Below, in pieces: positions 1 to 5,866 of a DNA stretch of 7,243 nucleotides. The DNA is taken from the NCBI GenBank assembly GCA_003353825.1, contig PIVW01000301.1, forward strand, positions 1 through 7,243. The letters run 5' to 3'. The translations under genes were made by a program, and so were the position numbers. Source of the stretch: Chloroflexota bacterium. Lineage in GTDB: Bacteria; Chloroflexota; Anaerolineae; J102. The stretch's first letter is position 1. Every line of letters begins with the position of its first letter. The notes below the pieces were generated by a model that was not told the origin of the DNA, did not search any database, and saw only the letters and a program-made list of their open reading frames with translations.

Positions 1-2
1 AA

Positions 3-113
3 GGTGTCAAATTCAACGGAGATGTTTATACAGATTTCGGGATCTTCGGTTGGCCAGGGTTGAGTCCTGATGAGGTGCGTCTGGTTCTGGAAAGGGTTCC
101 TCCACAGCAATAA
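3..113 (+). CDS. C-terminal end of an unrecognised protein (partial, cut by window start)
   Basis: This is an open frame from the left edge to a TAA at 111-113, giving 36 residues that start GVKFNGDVYTDFGIFGW and end ERVPPQQ. Of the three forward frames it is the only one that stays open past base 84. Its composition looks like a soluble protein, with an aromatic/Gly stretch followed by a short amphipathic helix (SPDEVRLVLERV). I do not recognise the family. It converges on the degraded gene at 141-635 with only 27 bases between the two stops and no clear terminator hairpin. The call rests on frame openness and plausible composition only. Confidence 0.5.
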   Translation, partial: GVKFNGDVYTDFGIFGWPGLSPDEVRLVLERVPPQQ

Positions 114-140
114 GATGACATGAGCTCAGTTCTTTGTTAA

Positions 141-635
141 TCAAGCCTCCGGGGGTAGAACTATACGAAACTTCCCGTTTTTTTTATCTGGTTTGAGTTC
201 TTCGACTTCTAAAATGTCAAAGGACACGTTTGTCATCTCCTTTTTAGCAAACAACTGTGCGAAACGTGTTCGTGCCACCTCGATGGTATTGTCATGAGAA
301 TGGCTATCCAGCCCTGGCTCGAGGCAGATGCGCAAAGTGCACGATGATATCAGGCTGGAAGCTGTTTAGATGTTCGATGATTTCACCAACAGGATGGTTG
401 TAGTGAAGTTATCTTGGGACTCAGGTTTCGTTAGAATGGGAAAGTCCTGAGGTAGACATGTCTTGACATTGATGCCCCGATCTCGAATGATATCCTGATA
501 GTAGGGGGCGTGCTGGTTTGCATAGGCAACGAGTCGCCTGAACTTCTTGACTTGTTTTTCTTCAAGCTGCTGGCGAGATAGTTTCGCATTTCGGATATAT
601 TCGATTCTGGTTCGGATCAAGGTTGATGTTTTCAT
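141..635 (-). pseudogene. Degraded phenylacetate-CoA ligase / CapK-like adenylate-forming enzyme
   Basis: Members of this family (PaaK/CapK, usually about 430-450 residues) activate a carboxylate as acyl-adenylate. Three co-linear pieces survive. From the ATG at 635, about 77 codons resemble the family N-terminus: LSRQQLEEKQ, then RRLVAYANQHAPYYQ and FPILTK (residues 19-70). A second piece, in another frame over about 408-322, reads HPVGEIIEHLNSFQPDIIV, like the family's block where a helix leads into the PDxLVGY strand. The last piece returns to the first frame from about 335 to the TGA at 141 and contains LEPG, then DILEVEELKPDKKNGKFR, like the C-terminal lysine-containing GKxxR segment. 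A TAA at 366-368 interrupts the first frame. Most of the middle, including the nucleotide-binding core, is missing, so the product cannot be an active enzyme. A purine-rich GAGAGAG precedes the ATG, and the gene lies 75 bases downstream of the protease on the same strand. The family call comes from motif memory. Confidence 0.72.
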
Positions 636-667
636 AATTCTCTCTCTTTCGAAGCATATGCATTAAC

Positions 668-710
668 CAGATTCTGAGGTTTTTCGTTCCAGGTTACAAG
701 GCAGAATCTG
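668..710 (-). repeat. 9-bp inverted repeat just after the protease stop codon
   Basis: CAGATTCTG at 668-676 and CAGAATCTG at 702-710 are perfect inverted copies separated by 25 bases. The right arm abuts the protease stop codon (711-713), so in the protease transcript the hairpin would begin immediately after the stop. The stem is AT-rich, the loop is large and no U-run follows, so it is not a convincing intrinsic terminator. It could be a weak 3' hairpin that stabilises or bounds the mRNA, or chance. Confidence 0.35.
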
Positions 711-3626
711 TTACCGGGATAGAGCCGTTGACCCAGGCTGTAAGGCAAAGTTGAATTCAGCCAACTTAGCGGCTGCAGCTGATGTGGCGCCACAAACATT
801 TACGGCAACCAGAGCATAGGTGACAACGGATTCTGATAGAGCGACTTCGCTGAGGTCGTATGTTGTTTCGGCTGTACTGCCCACCAGAGTGACACCGTTT
901 GGGGAAAAGTAGGGGTCATTTTCAGTCACGTGGATTTCATAGAGATCGGCGCCCGTGTCTGTCCATTCTAACTGGATATCTTCACCTTCTCTGTCAAGTT
1001 CTAGATCGCTGACTGCGGCCGGGGCAACACATGGCTCGACTATCAGTGAAACCGGCAACTGAACCCTCGGTGAGCTGGGATCGTTACTATCGATACACAG
1101 TACCGCACTGTATGTATCCTCTGCCAGACCGGTAGAATCGAACGATATCTCGATATCAGTACTACTTGCCGGGGAAATGGCGCCACTGCTGCTATCTATA
1201 CTGAACCAAGAGATTTCTGAGACGCCGCTGCAACTAGTATACTCTACGGTATCGAGACCGATATAGTTGGAGTTAACTCCCGTGGGTCCGGCAGAGGTGG
1301 GAACATAATAGCGAAATGCTACGCGACCGGATTGGCCGCTGTGTGCGCTTAGATCGAGGCTATATTCTGTCCAGGTTTCGGGGTAGCCCCCTACGGCCAG
1401 ATTCTCATTGATGTCCAGCACTACATTTGTGAAGTCGCCCGTACTCGATGGTGTGCTTCCCACATCCGTACTGGCGCCGCTGGTGCTGACCCATACCTGT
1501 ATTCGGTCTGGCCAAGCACTCCCGGAAGTCGTGCGTGTCCAGAATGATAATCGCGAGTTTTCGAGGAAATCCAATTCCGGGGTCATGAGCCAATTGCTGA
1601 TCTGGCTACCAGAGGTGTTGTTATGGTTCGCCCCAATATAGGAGTCGGACGAACCAGAATGAGCAGAAAAGACTTGACTGTTGCCCTGAAACCAATCGGT
1701 TGTGCCTGCCACATCGGAATTATTCTGTGAAACCCAATCAGGTAAGCTGGCGGTATCATCAAATCCCTCAGAAAGACTTGCCATCGCGGTAAGAGAAGCC
1801 GATGAAAAGTTATTTCCGCCGACGAACCAATTGAGGTCGACTTCTCCTGCATTGTGCAGCGTGACTGTTGCAGTTGTTTGTGCTCCTGACATTGTGGTGG
1901 CTACGACCGCAGCCGGTGATACATTGATGGCGGGGGGTTGGAAAGATGTGAGAATGAAGTCGACGGTGCATTCGCCGCCGGTATCTGAGGAGATATTGGA
2001 AATCGTGACATTGCTGGCCGAGCCGTCATAAAGATCGCTATTAGGAACAGAAGAACTTGCAAATGTGCTGTTATTGCTGCTGCCGGGCCAAGGATCCCCA
2101 TTATCGCCACGATTTGAAGCGGTATCCATATCCTGTGTGCCATTGGCTTCTTCGACATCGACGTGTTTACGAGATTCGTTGTCGTTATTGCTGTTGCTGC
2201 TTGTACGAGATTCATCGATGTGCCAGATCAGACATCCATCGGCATTGCTTGCTATCCGTTCCAGACCGGCATCAAACCCGACCTGCTGTCTGTTCTCGAC
2301 CAGGAAATACTCTCCGACACCACTTGTTGCTCCGAATTCCCAGTCGATACCATTTGGATTGTCCAGAAGCTGATAGACGGTAGGATTTTCGGCAGAATTC
2401 GGGATCGAGATATTGTTGGTATTACTGTTGATCTGAATCGGCGACAGCCATCCCTGATAGGCTTTGCTGAATGGGTCGGGTAGAGAAGGTGTTGTGCCGA
2501 CTGGTTCCCCGTTCTCGCTTCCCCAACTCCCCGTTGCCATGATGCTCCAATTGCCAACCCCTGAAGATGAGCCGTCCGTATCATACAAATCGGGCCAGTT
2601 GATATCGTGGCCCAGTTCGTGTGCCATGATACCGATCGTGGCCATGTTACCTGAGGCGCCACTGCAACCGGCGCCCGTTGTCTCGTGCCATTCACCAAAC
2701 TGCATATAGCCACCGCCGCCCCCATCATCTGCTACTGTCACGCCATCGAGCGTGGGGGCGGGCACTGACTCATACAAGGACCAGCGATGTCCCCACACAC
2801 TGGGCGAGCATGCGCCCTCTGTGCCCCCGAACGATGTCTCAAAACCACGGGGAATAACGATTAGGTGTAGCTCGGTAACGCTGACAGCGTTGTTATTGTC
2901 CAGATCGTAGGCGGCATAGTTGATGTACGGATTAGCGGCAGTGAGAGCGTCTTTGGTGATCTGGCGATTGTCGCCATTGGTGCCAGGATGAGGATAAGAC
3001 AACGTCACTTCGATAACGCCGTCGTTGGCAATACCTCGCGTCTCTTCGGCAGGAATCAGAGTGAATTGGCCGTAAGAGGCTTGCTCGTAGAAGTTCTTGA
3101 CGCTTTTGGCCCCAGGTGTATGGTCGAAAAATGATGTGCTCCACTCCGTTGCTGTTGTGCCAAGTGATTGCGAAGGGGAGAAGTCGGCAAGAATGATGAG
3201 CACCGGCTGCGAACCGGTGGCGCCCGGCCAACTGGAAATAGTCTGTGCACGGGGCAGGGTATGGGTCGGTTGCTGATACTGTCGGGATTGGTCACGCAGG
3301 TTGGGGCTAAGATCTAGTGGTTGATCGATACCGACCTTTTGGCCGGAGGGGAGCAGACGTCCATCAGGCGCGTGCGCGGCAAAATACCAGTATCCATCAC
3401 TCTCGTTTTTCACTATCGTGTAATCGCCATATTCGTATCCGTGGTACCATTCATCACCAAATGGGATGGCCATGAAGACCGACCCATCCGGCTGCGATAG
3501 CTTAACGACGAGTGGCGCTACCGGTACCGCTTCTGTTATGTTTGCACCCAACAACAGCAGTGCAACGACCAGAACGAATATGGCCACTGTACGGTACCGA
3601 CGGTGTTTGCTTAGGGGGCTCTTCAT
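711..3626 (-). CDS. Secreted M6-family zinc metalloprotease with BACON-like, choice-of-anchor-J-like and fibronectin-like C-terminal domains
   Basis: This is an exported endopeptidase of the immune inhibitor A (M6) type. Residue numbers count from an ATG at 3632; I prefer the ATG at 3626 (third codon) because AGGTGA at 3638-3633 lies 6 bases from it, too close to the first. A Sec signal peptide is clear: basic HRRYR, a hydrophobic core 15-30, and probable cleavage after NITEA (35). The catalytic domain spans about 130-560. It carries the zinc motif HELGHDINWPDLYD (H338, E339 as general base, H342, probable ligand D348), an EF-hand-like calcium loop DLDNNNAVSVTE (243-254), and the late family block ending in GDNGDPWPG (509-517). 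A BACON-like beta domain (about 568-866) is interrupted by a choice-of-anchor-J/cleaved-adhesin-like insert (about 622-800). A fibronectin-III-like module (about 870-957) ends the chain. There is no LPxTG or membrane anchor, so the protein is probably released or loosely surface-bound. It transcribes away from feo from its own promoter. No substrate can be inferred. Confidence 0.93.
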   Translation of the reverse strand: MKSPLSKHRRYRTVAIFVLVVALLLLGANITEAVPVAPLVVKLSQPDGSVFMAIPFGDEWYHGYEYGDYTIVKNESDGYWYFAAHAPDGRLLPSGQKVGIDQPLDLSPNLRDQSRQYQQPTHTLPRAQTISSWPGATGSQPVLIILADFSPSQSLGTTATEWSTSFFDHTPGAKSVKNFYEQASYGQFTLIPAEETRGIANDGVIEVTLSYPHPGTNGDNRQITKDALTAANPYINYAAYDLDNNNAVSVTELHLIVIPRGFETSFGGTEGACSPSVWGHRWSLYESVPAPTLDGVTVADDGGGGGYMQFGEWHETTGAGCSGASGNMATIGIMAHELGHDINWPDLYDTDGSSSGVGNWSIMATGSWGSENGEPVGTTPSLPDPFSKAYQGWLSPIQINSNTNNISIPNSAENPTVYQLLDNPNGIDWEFGATSGVGEYFLVENRQQVGFDAGLERIASNADGCLIWHIDESRTSSNSNNDNESRKHVDVEEANGTQDMDTASNRGDNGDPWPGSSNNSTFASSSVPNSDLYDGSASNVTISNISSDTGGECTVDFILTSFQPPAINVSPAAVVATTMSGAQTTATVTLHNAGEVDLNWFVGGNNFSSASLTAMASLSEGFDDTASLPDWVSQNNSDVAGTTDWFQGNSQVFSAHSGSSDSYIGANHNNTSGSQISNWLMTPELDFLENSRLSFWTRTTSGSAWPDRIQVWVSTSGASTDVGSTPSSTGDFTNVVLDINENLAVGGYPETWTEYSLDLSAHSGQSGRVAFRYYVPTSAGPTGVNSNYIGLDTVEYTSCSGVSEISWFSIDSSSGAISPASSTDIEISFDSTGLAEDTYSAVLCIDSNDPSSPRVQLPVSLIVEPCVAPAAVSDLELDREGEDIQLEWTDTGADLYEIHVTENDPYFSPNGVTLVGSTAETTYDLSEVALSESVVTYALVAVNVCGATSAAAAKLAEFNFALQPGSTALSR

Positions 3627-3632
3627 GACCAT

Positions 3633-3638
3633 TCACCT
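3633..3638 (-). promoter_or_regulatory. Ribosome binding site that decides the protease start
   Basis: On the minus strand AGGTGA lies directly before the ATG at 3632 (no gap) and 6 bases before the ATG at 3626. The normal spacing favours the second ATG, which gives MKSPLSKHRRYR as the signal peptide start. The motif sits inside a short palindrome, TTCAC-CT-GTGAA (3632-3643), whose hairpin would be too tight to be strong. Confidence 0.6.
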
Positions 3639-3656
3639 GTGAAGGATAGAATCAAT

Positions 3657-3686
3657 TCGGAATCCTAATTATCAGACAGATTCCGA
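3657..3686. repeat. 8-bp inverted repeat bracketing the protease -10 box (candidate operator)
   Basis: TCGGAATC (3657-3664) and GATTCCGA (3679-3686) are perfect inverted copies with a 14-base centre. The protease -10 (3668-3673) lies inside the centre, and one arm covers the predicted start site. The geometry suits a dimeric repressor or sigma-factor competitor, but no specific regulator family is recognised from the half-site. Confidence 0.45.
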
Positions 3687-3696
3687 TCGTTGGCAA
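3668..3696 (-). promoter_or_regulatory. Sigma70-type promoter of the metalloprotease gene
   Basis: Read on the minus strand, TTGCCA (3696-3691) and GATAAT (3673-3668) each match five of six consensus bases and are separated by exactly 17 bases. The predicted start near 3661 gives a leader of about 35 bases before the preferred ATG at 3626. This is the best promoter match seen upstream of the protease. Confidence 0.6.
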
Positions 3697-3769
3697 TGTT
3701 TGATTGGGGGCAGACTGAGCATTAGCAATCATAGATCAGCGCTCGTTCTCTTACACTCTGGGAGGTGAA

Positions 3770-3781
3770 CACTGTGCAGTG
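3770..3781. repeat. Short perfect dyad upstream of the feo promoter
   Basis: CACTG-TG-CAGTG is a perfect 5-bp dyad with a 2-base centre, about 62-73 bases upstream of the predicted feo transcription start. That is a usual location for an activator site. It is short, so chance is a real alternative. Confidence 0.25.
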
Positions 3782-3806
3782 AGGTACTCTGTAGACAAGT
3801 ATGGAT

Positions 3807-3836
3807 TTGACACATCTATGAGCGCTCCATTATAAT
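3807..3836 (+). promoter_or_regulatory. Consensus sigma70-type promoter of the feo operon
   Basis: The -35 TTGACA (3807-3812) and the -10 TATAAT (3831-3836) both match the consensus perfectly, with an 18-base spacer. Transcription should start near 3843, leaving a leader of about 90 bases before the first feo gene. A promoter this strong normally needs a repressor to control it, which fits the dyad lying over its start site. Confidence 0.82.
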
Positions 3837-3852
3837 TTAGGCAAAGCTAAAT
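3835..3852 (+). promoter_or_regulatory. Candidate metal-repressor operator over the feo -10/start site
   Basis: ATTTAG (3835-3840) and CTAAAT (3847-3852) form a perfect 6-bp dyad with centre GCAAAG. The left arm shares two bases with the -10 hexamer and the predicted start site lies in the centre, so bound protein would block RNA polymerase. The TTAGG-like half-site recalls DtxR/IdeR boxes, and the TAGGCAAAGCTA core recalls the enterobacterial MntR box; both comparisons are from memory. The adjacent gene encodes a DtxR/MntR-like protein, so autoregulation by divalent metal is the simplest reading. Confidence 0.6.
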
Positions 3853-3916
3853 ATTGTCATGCCTTCGACATTTCGCTTCGATGATAGAAGCAAAGTCAAA
3901 GTCACTATGAAACAGC

Positions 3917-3925
3917 TTAGGAGTT
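3917..3925 (+). promoter_or_regulatory. Strong ribosome binding site of the first feo gene
   Basis: TTAGGAGTT contains a full AGGAG (3919-3923) 8 bases before the ATG at 3932. This supports the long form of the protein, which includes the N-terminal membrane helix. Confidence 0.75.
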
Positions 3926-3931
3926 ATAAAT

Positions 3932-4960
3932 ATGCCCGATCCCTTGCTCACATTGATGATTGCAGTTGCTCTAATAGGTGTACTCGCTTTCATATTTTGG
4001 CCTGAAAGAGGTGTATTCTCGCGCTGGCAGCGAGGGCGCCGCATGACCGAGCGGGTATTGCGTGAAGATGCACTCAAACATATTCACAGAGCCGAGCGCG
4101 CCGGCCACCCCGCCACACTACAGAGTGTGGCCGGCGATCTGAACATCACGACAGATGACGCGGCTGAACTCCTATCGCAGATGGAAGCACAGGACTTGGT
4201 AGTGGCTGACAAAGGGGGTCTGGGATTAACACCTGTGGGTAGGGATGCGGCTCTGCATATCATTCGTGCTCATCGTCTTTGGGAACGCTACCTTGCCGAC
4301 CAGACCGGTTTTACCGAGGCCGAGTGGCATGGGCAGGCAGAGTACCTGGAGCACAGACTTCAACCTACAGAAATCGACGCGCTTTCGGCCAGGCTTGGCA
4401 ATCCCACACATGATCCGCATGGGGATCCGATTCCGACAGCGGCGGGCGCGCTCTATCCGCATGGCGGCCAACCGTTGACAGCATTTGAGGCTGGAACGAC
4501 TTCACGGATAGTGCATCTCGAAGATGAACCAGAAGTCGTTTTCGCACAGTTGGTGGCCGAGGGTCTTTATCCAGGACTGGAGATTCAAGTATTGGAAAAA
4601 GAGCCGCATCGCCTTCGCTTTTGGGCTGACGGCGATGAGCATGTCCTGGCCCCGTTGTTGGCAGGTAATATCTCCGTCGTAGCAGTTGAAGATCAAGCTA
4701 CCGAAACCGAGCCCGCTCCAGGTGAGAGGCTATACGTCTTGGACGAAGGGGAGCGGGCTACCGTTTTGAGTATCTCCAGAGCCTGTCGTAGTGCAGAACG
4801 CCGGAGGCTCATGGACCTGGGCATCTTACCCGGAGTTGATGTCGAAGCTGCTTTTAAGAGCCCAAGCGGTGATCCAACCGCCTACCTGATTCGTGACACA
4901 CTCATCGCTTTAAGAAAGGAACAGGCGGGATTGATCAATATCGAACGCCTGCAGGTGTAA
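3932..4960 (+). CDS. Membrane-anchored DtxR/MntR-like metal-dependent regulator fused to a FeoA domain
   Basis: This 342-residue hybrid probably senses divalent metal and links it to ferrous iron uptake. Residues 4-23 are one hydrophobic helix followed by the basic stretch RGVFSRWQRGRR, predicting a cytoplasmic body. Residues 40-108 form a DtxR-type winged helix-turn-helix. Residues 109-170 are the metal-binding/dimerisation domain: H114, E118, H133, E137, E140 and H141 align with DtxR H79, E83, H98, C102, E105 and H106, followed by NPTHDPHGDPIP as in the family. D46 aligns with DtxR M10. D46 and E137 are therefore MntR-like ligands rather than DtxR-like; K49 falls at the MntR E11 position. 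Residues 190-252 are an SH3-like/FeoA-like domain. Residues 266-341 are a second, typical FeoA domain (RLMDLGILPG, SGDPTAYLIRDTLIALR). The start is set by AGGAG at 3919. The gene leads a tight operon, 4 bases before the GTPase gene. The metal specificity (Fe or Mn) cannot be settled from residues alone. Confidence 0.88.
   Translation: MPDPLLTLMIAVALIGVLAFIFWPERGVFSRWQRGRRMTERVLREDALKHIHRAERAGHPATLQSVAGDLNITTDDAAELLSQMEAQDLVVADKGGLGLTPVGRDAALHIIRAHRLWERYLADQTGFTEAEWHGQAEYLEHRLQPTEIDALSARLGNPTHDPHGDPIPTAAGALYPHGGQPLTAFEAGTTSRIVHLEDEPEVVFAQLVAEGLYPGLEIQVLEKEPHRLRFWADGDEHVLAPLLAGNISVVAVEDQATETEPAPGERLYVLDEGERATVLSISRACRSAERRRLMDLGILPGVDVEAAFKSPSGDPTAYLIRDTLIALRKEQAGLINIERLQV
4032..4036 (+). promoter_or_regulatory. 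Possible internal ribosome binding site for a soluble form of the regulator
   Basis: GAGGG lies 6 bases before an in-frame ATG at 4043 (residue 38). Starting there would remove the membrane helix and basic linker but keep the whole DNA-binding, metal-binding and FeoA parts (305 residues). The long-form site at 3919 is stronger, so this would be an additional product or an annotation alternative. Confidence 0.3.
4953..4957 (+). promoter_or_regulatory. Ribosome binding site of the FeoB GTPase gene, inside the previous gene's end
   Basis: AGGTG overlaps the last codons of the regulator gene and stands 7 bases before the ATG at 4965. Together with the 4-base gap between the genes, it indicates translational coupling and selects the start that includes the CATC cysteine pair over the later ATG at residue 30. 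Confidence 0.5.
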
Positions 4961-4964
4961 TATC

Positions 4965-5807
4965 ATGACGACTCAACAATCACTACCCTCTGCCGACTGC
5001 GCGACTTGCCCGGCACACAATGCCGCCAATTTACGTAAACTTGGCGTAGATATGAGTGATTCAGACTACGTTATTGCGCTGGCGGGCAATCCCAATACAG
5101 GGAAAAGTACCGTTTTCAATGCCCTGACCGGCTTGCGCCAGCATACGGGCAATTGGCCGGGCAAGACTGTGGCCCGAGCCGAGGGAGGGTTTGTCTACGC
5201 AGACCATCGTTATAAAGTTGTCGACCTTCCCGGTACTTATTCTTTACTGGCCACCAGCCTTGACGAGGAAGTGGCTCGCGACTTCATCCTGTTCGGACAG
5301 CCTGACGTGACCGTAGTCGTCGTCGACAGCACGCGCCTGGAACGCAATCTCAACCTCACACTGCAGGTATTGGAGATCACCGATCGAGTGGTGCTCTGTC
5401 TCAACCTGGTGGATGAAGCGCGAAGGCACGGATTCCAGATCGATGAGCGTCGTCTGGCCCGTGATCTGGGCATTCCCGTCGTGCCAACTGCTGCACGGCA
5501 AGGTGAGGGCATGCCCCAGTTATTGCAGGCCATCGATGATGTTGCTACTGGGCGCACCGTGTGTAAGCCGCACCGTGTGTGCAGTGATTCACCCGCTCTG
5601 ACCTCAGCGATCTCGCAACTGGTTGCGCTTATCAACCAACTCTACCCGAGGCTGCCCAACGCTCGCTGGGTTGCGCTTAGGTTGTTGGACGGTGACGATC
5701 ATATCGCCGAAGCCCTGCGAAATGGCGAGTTGGGCGACCTTTCGAATGGCGATTCTGAGCAAGCAACTGAAGACCTCTCTTTGCGCCTGCAGGCGGTTGC
5801 ATCATGA
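4965..5807 (+). CDS. feoB (N-terminal part): FeoB G-protein subunit: GTPase domain and first part of the helical S domain
   Basis: This 280-residue cytoplasmic protein is the regulatory GTPase of the ferrous iron transporter, made without the membrane part. The G motifs are all present: G1 GNPNTGKS (41-48), G2 Thr in NWPGKT (63-68), G3 DLPG (87-90), G4 NLVD (147-150), and G5 around PTAARQG (174-180). The GNWPGKTV block is typical of FeoB rather than other small GTPases. Residues about 205-280 (NARWVALRLLDGDD) match the first helices of the FeoB S domain, where the chain ends at LQAVAS. A full FeoB of this type continues straight into the permease; here that part is the next gene, 148 bases on. 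A short N-terminal extension carries C12-x2-C15 and H18, a possible metal- or thiol-reactive site. GTP hydrolysis is expected to gate the permease after reassociation, aided by the FeoA domain of the upstream product. Confidence 0.92.
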   Translation: MTTQQSLPSADCATCPAHNAANLRKLGVDMSDSDYVIALAGNPNTGKSTVFNALTGLRQHTGNWPGKTVARAEGGFVYADHRYKVVDLPGTYSLLATSLDEEVARDFILFGQPDVTVVVVDSTRLERNLNLTLQVLEITDRVVLCLNLVDEARRHGFQIDERRLARDLGIPVVPTAARQGEGMPQLLQAIDDVATGRTVCKPHRVCSDSPALTSAISQLVALINQLYPRLPNARWVALRLLDGDDHIAEALRNGELGDLSNGDSEQATEDLSLRLQAVAS

Positions 5808-5866
5808 ACGCTTGTATCACAGAACCCAGTCGACGCGGATCCTGCCCTAACCGGCGATTGCATCAT
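5792..5866 (+). repeat. 14-base near-identical direct repeat at the end of the FeoB GTPase gene
   Basis: GGCGGTTGCATCAT (5792-5805) and GGCGATTGCATCAT (5853-5866) differ at one base and start 61 bases apart. The first copy spans the last codons of the GTPase gene and the second lies in the gap before the permease gene. The repeat could mark a small duplication or insertion at the gene boundary, but it is short enough to be chance. Confidence 0.35.

Noticed and set aside
654..661. The palindrome GCATATGC upstream of the pseudogene.
   Set aside because: It is short and isolated, with no promoter or partner site around it.
2057..2728. Several long open frames overlapping the protease, mostly on the opposite strand.
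   Set aside because: They are shadows of the protease reading frame, with low-complexity Leu/Cys/Arg-rich products, no ribosome sites and no domains.
3738..3827. Two copies of AGCGCTC in the intergenic region, one inside an 8-bp palindrome in the feo promoter spacer.
   Set aside because: Seven bases twice in 90 bases is weak and the copies have no fixed relation to either promoter. Not enough to call an operator.
3875..3891. A small hairpin GCTTC-N7-GAAGC in the feo leader, considered as a riboswitch or attenuator part.
   Set aside because: A 5-bp stem alone, with no conserved core or terminator-like U-run nearby, does not support an RNA regulator.
3859..4005. A 48-codon upstream ORF starting in the feo leader and overlapping the regulator's first codons in another frame.
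   Set aside because: No ribosome binding site precedes its ATG, the product has no recognisable features, and the AGGAG at 3919 clearly serves the regulator. It is likely a chance open frame.
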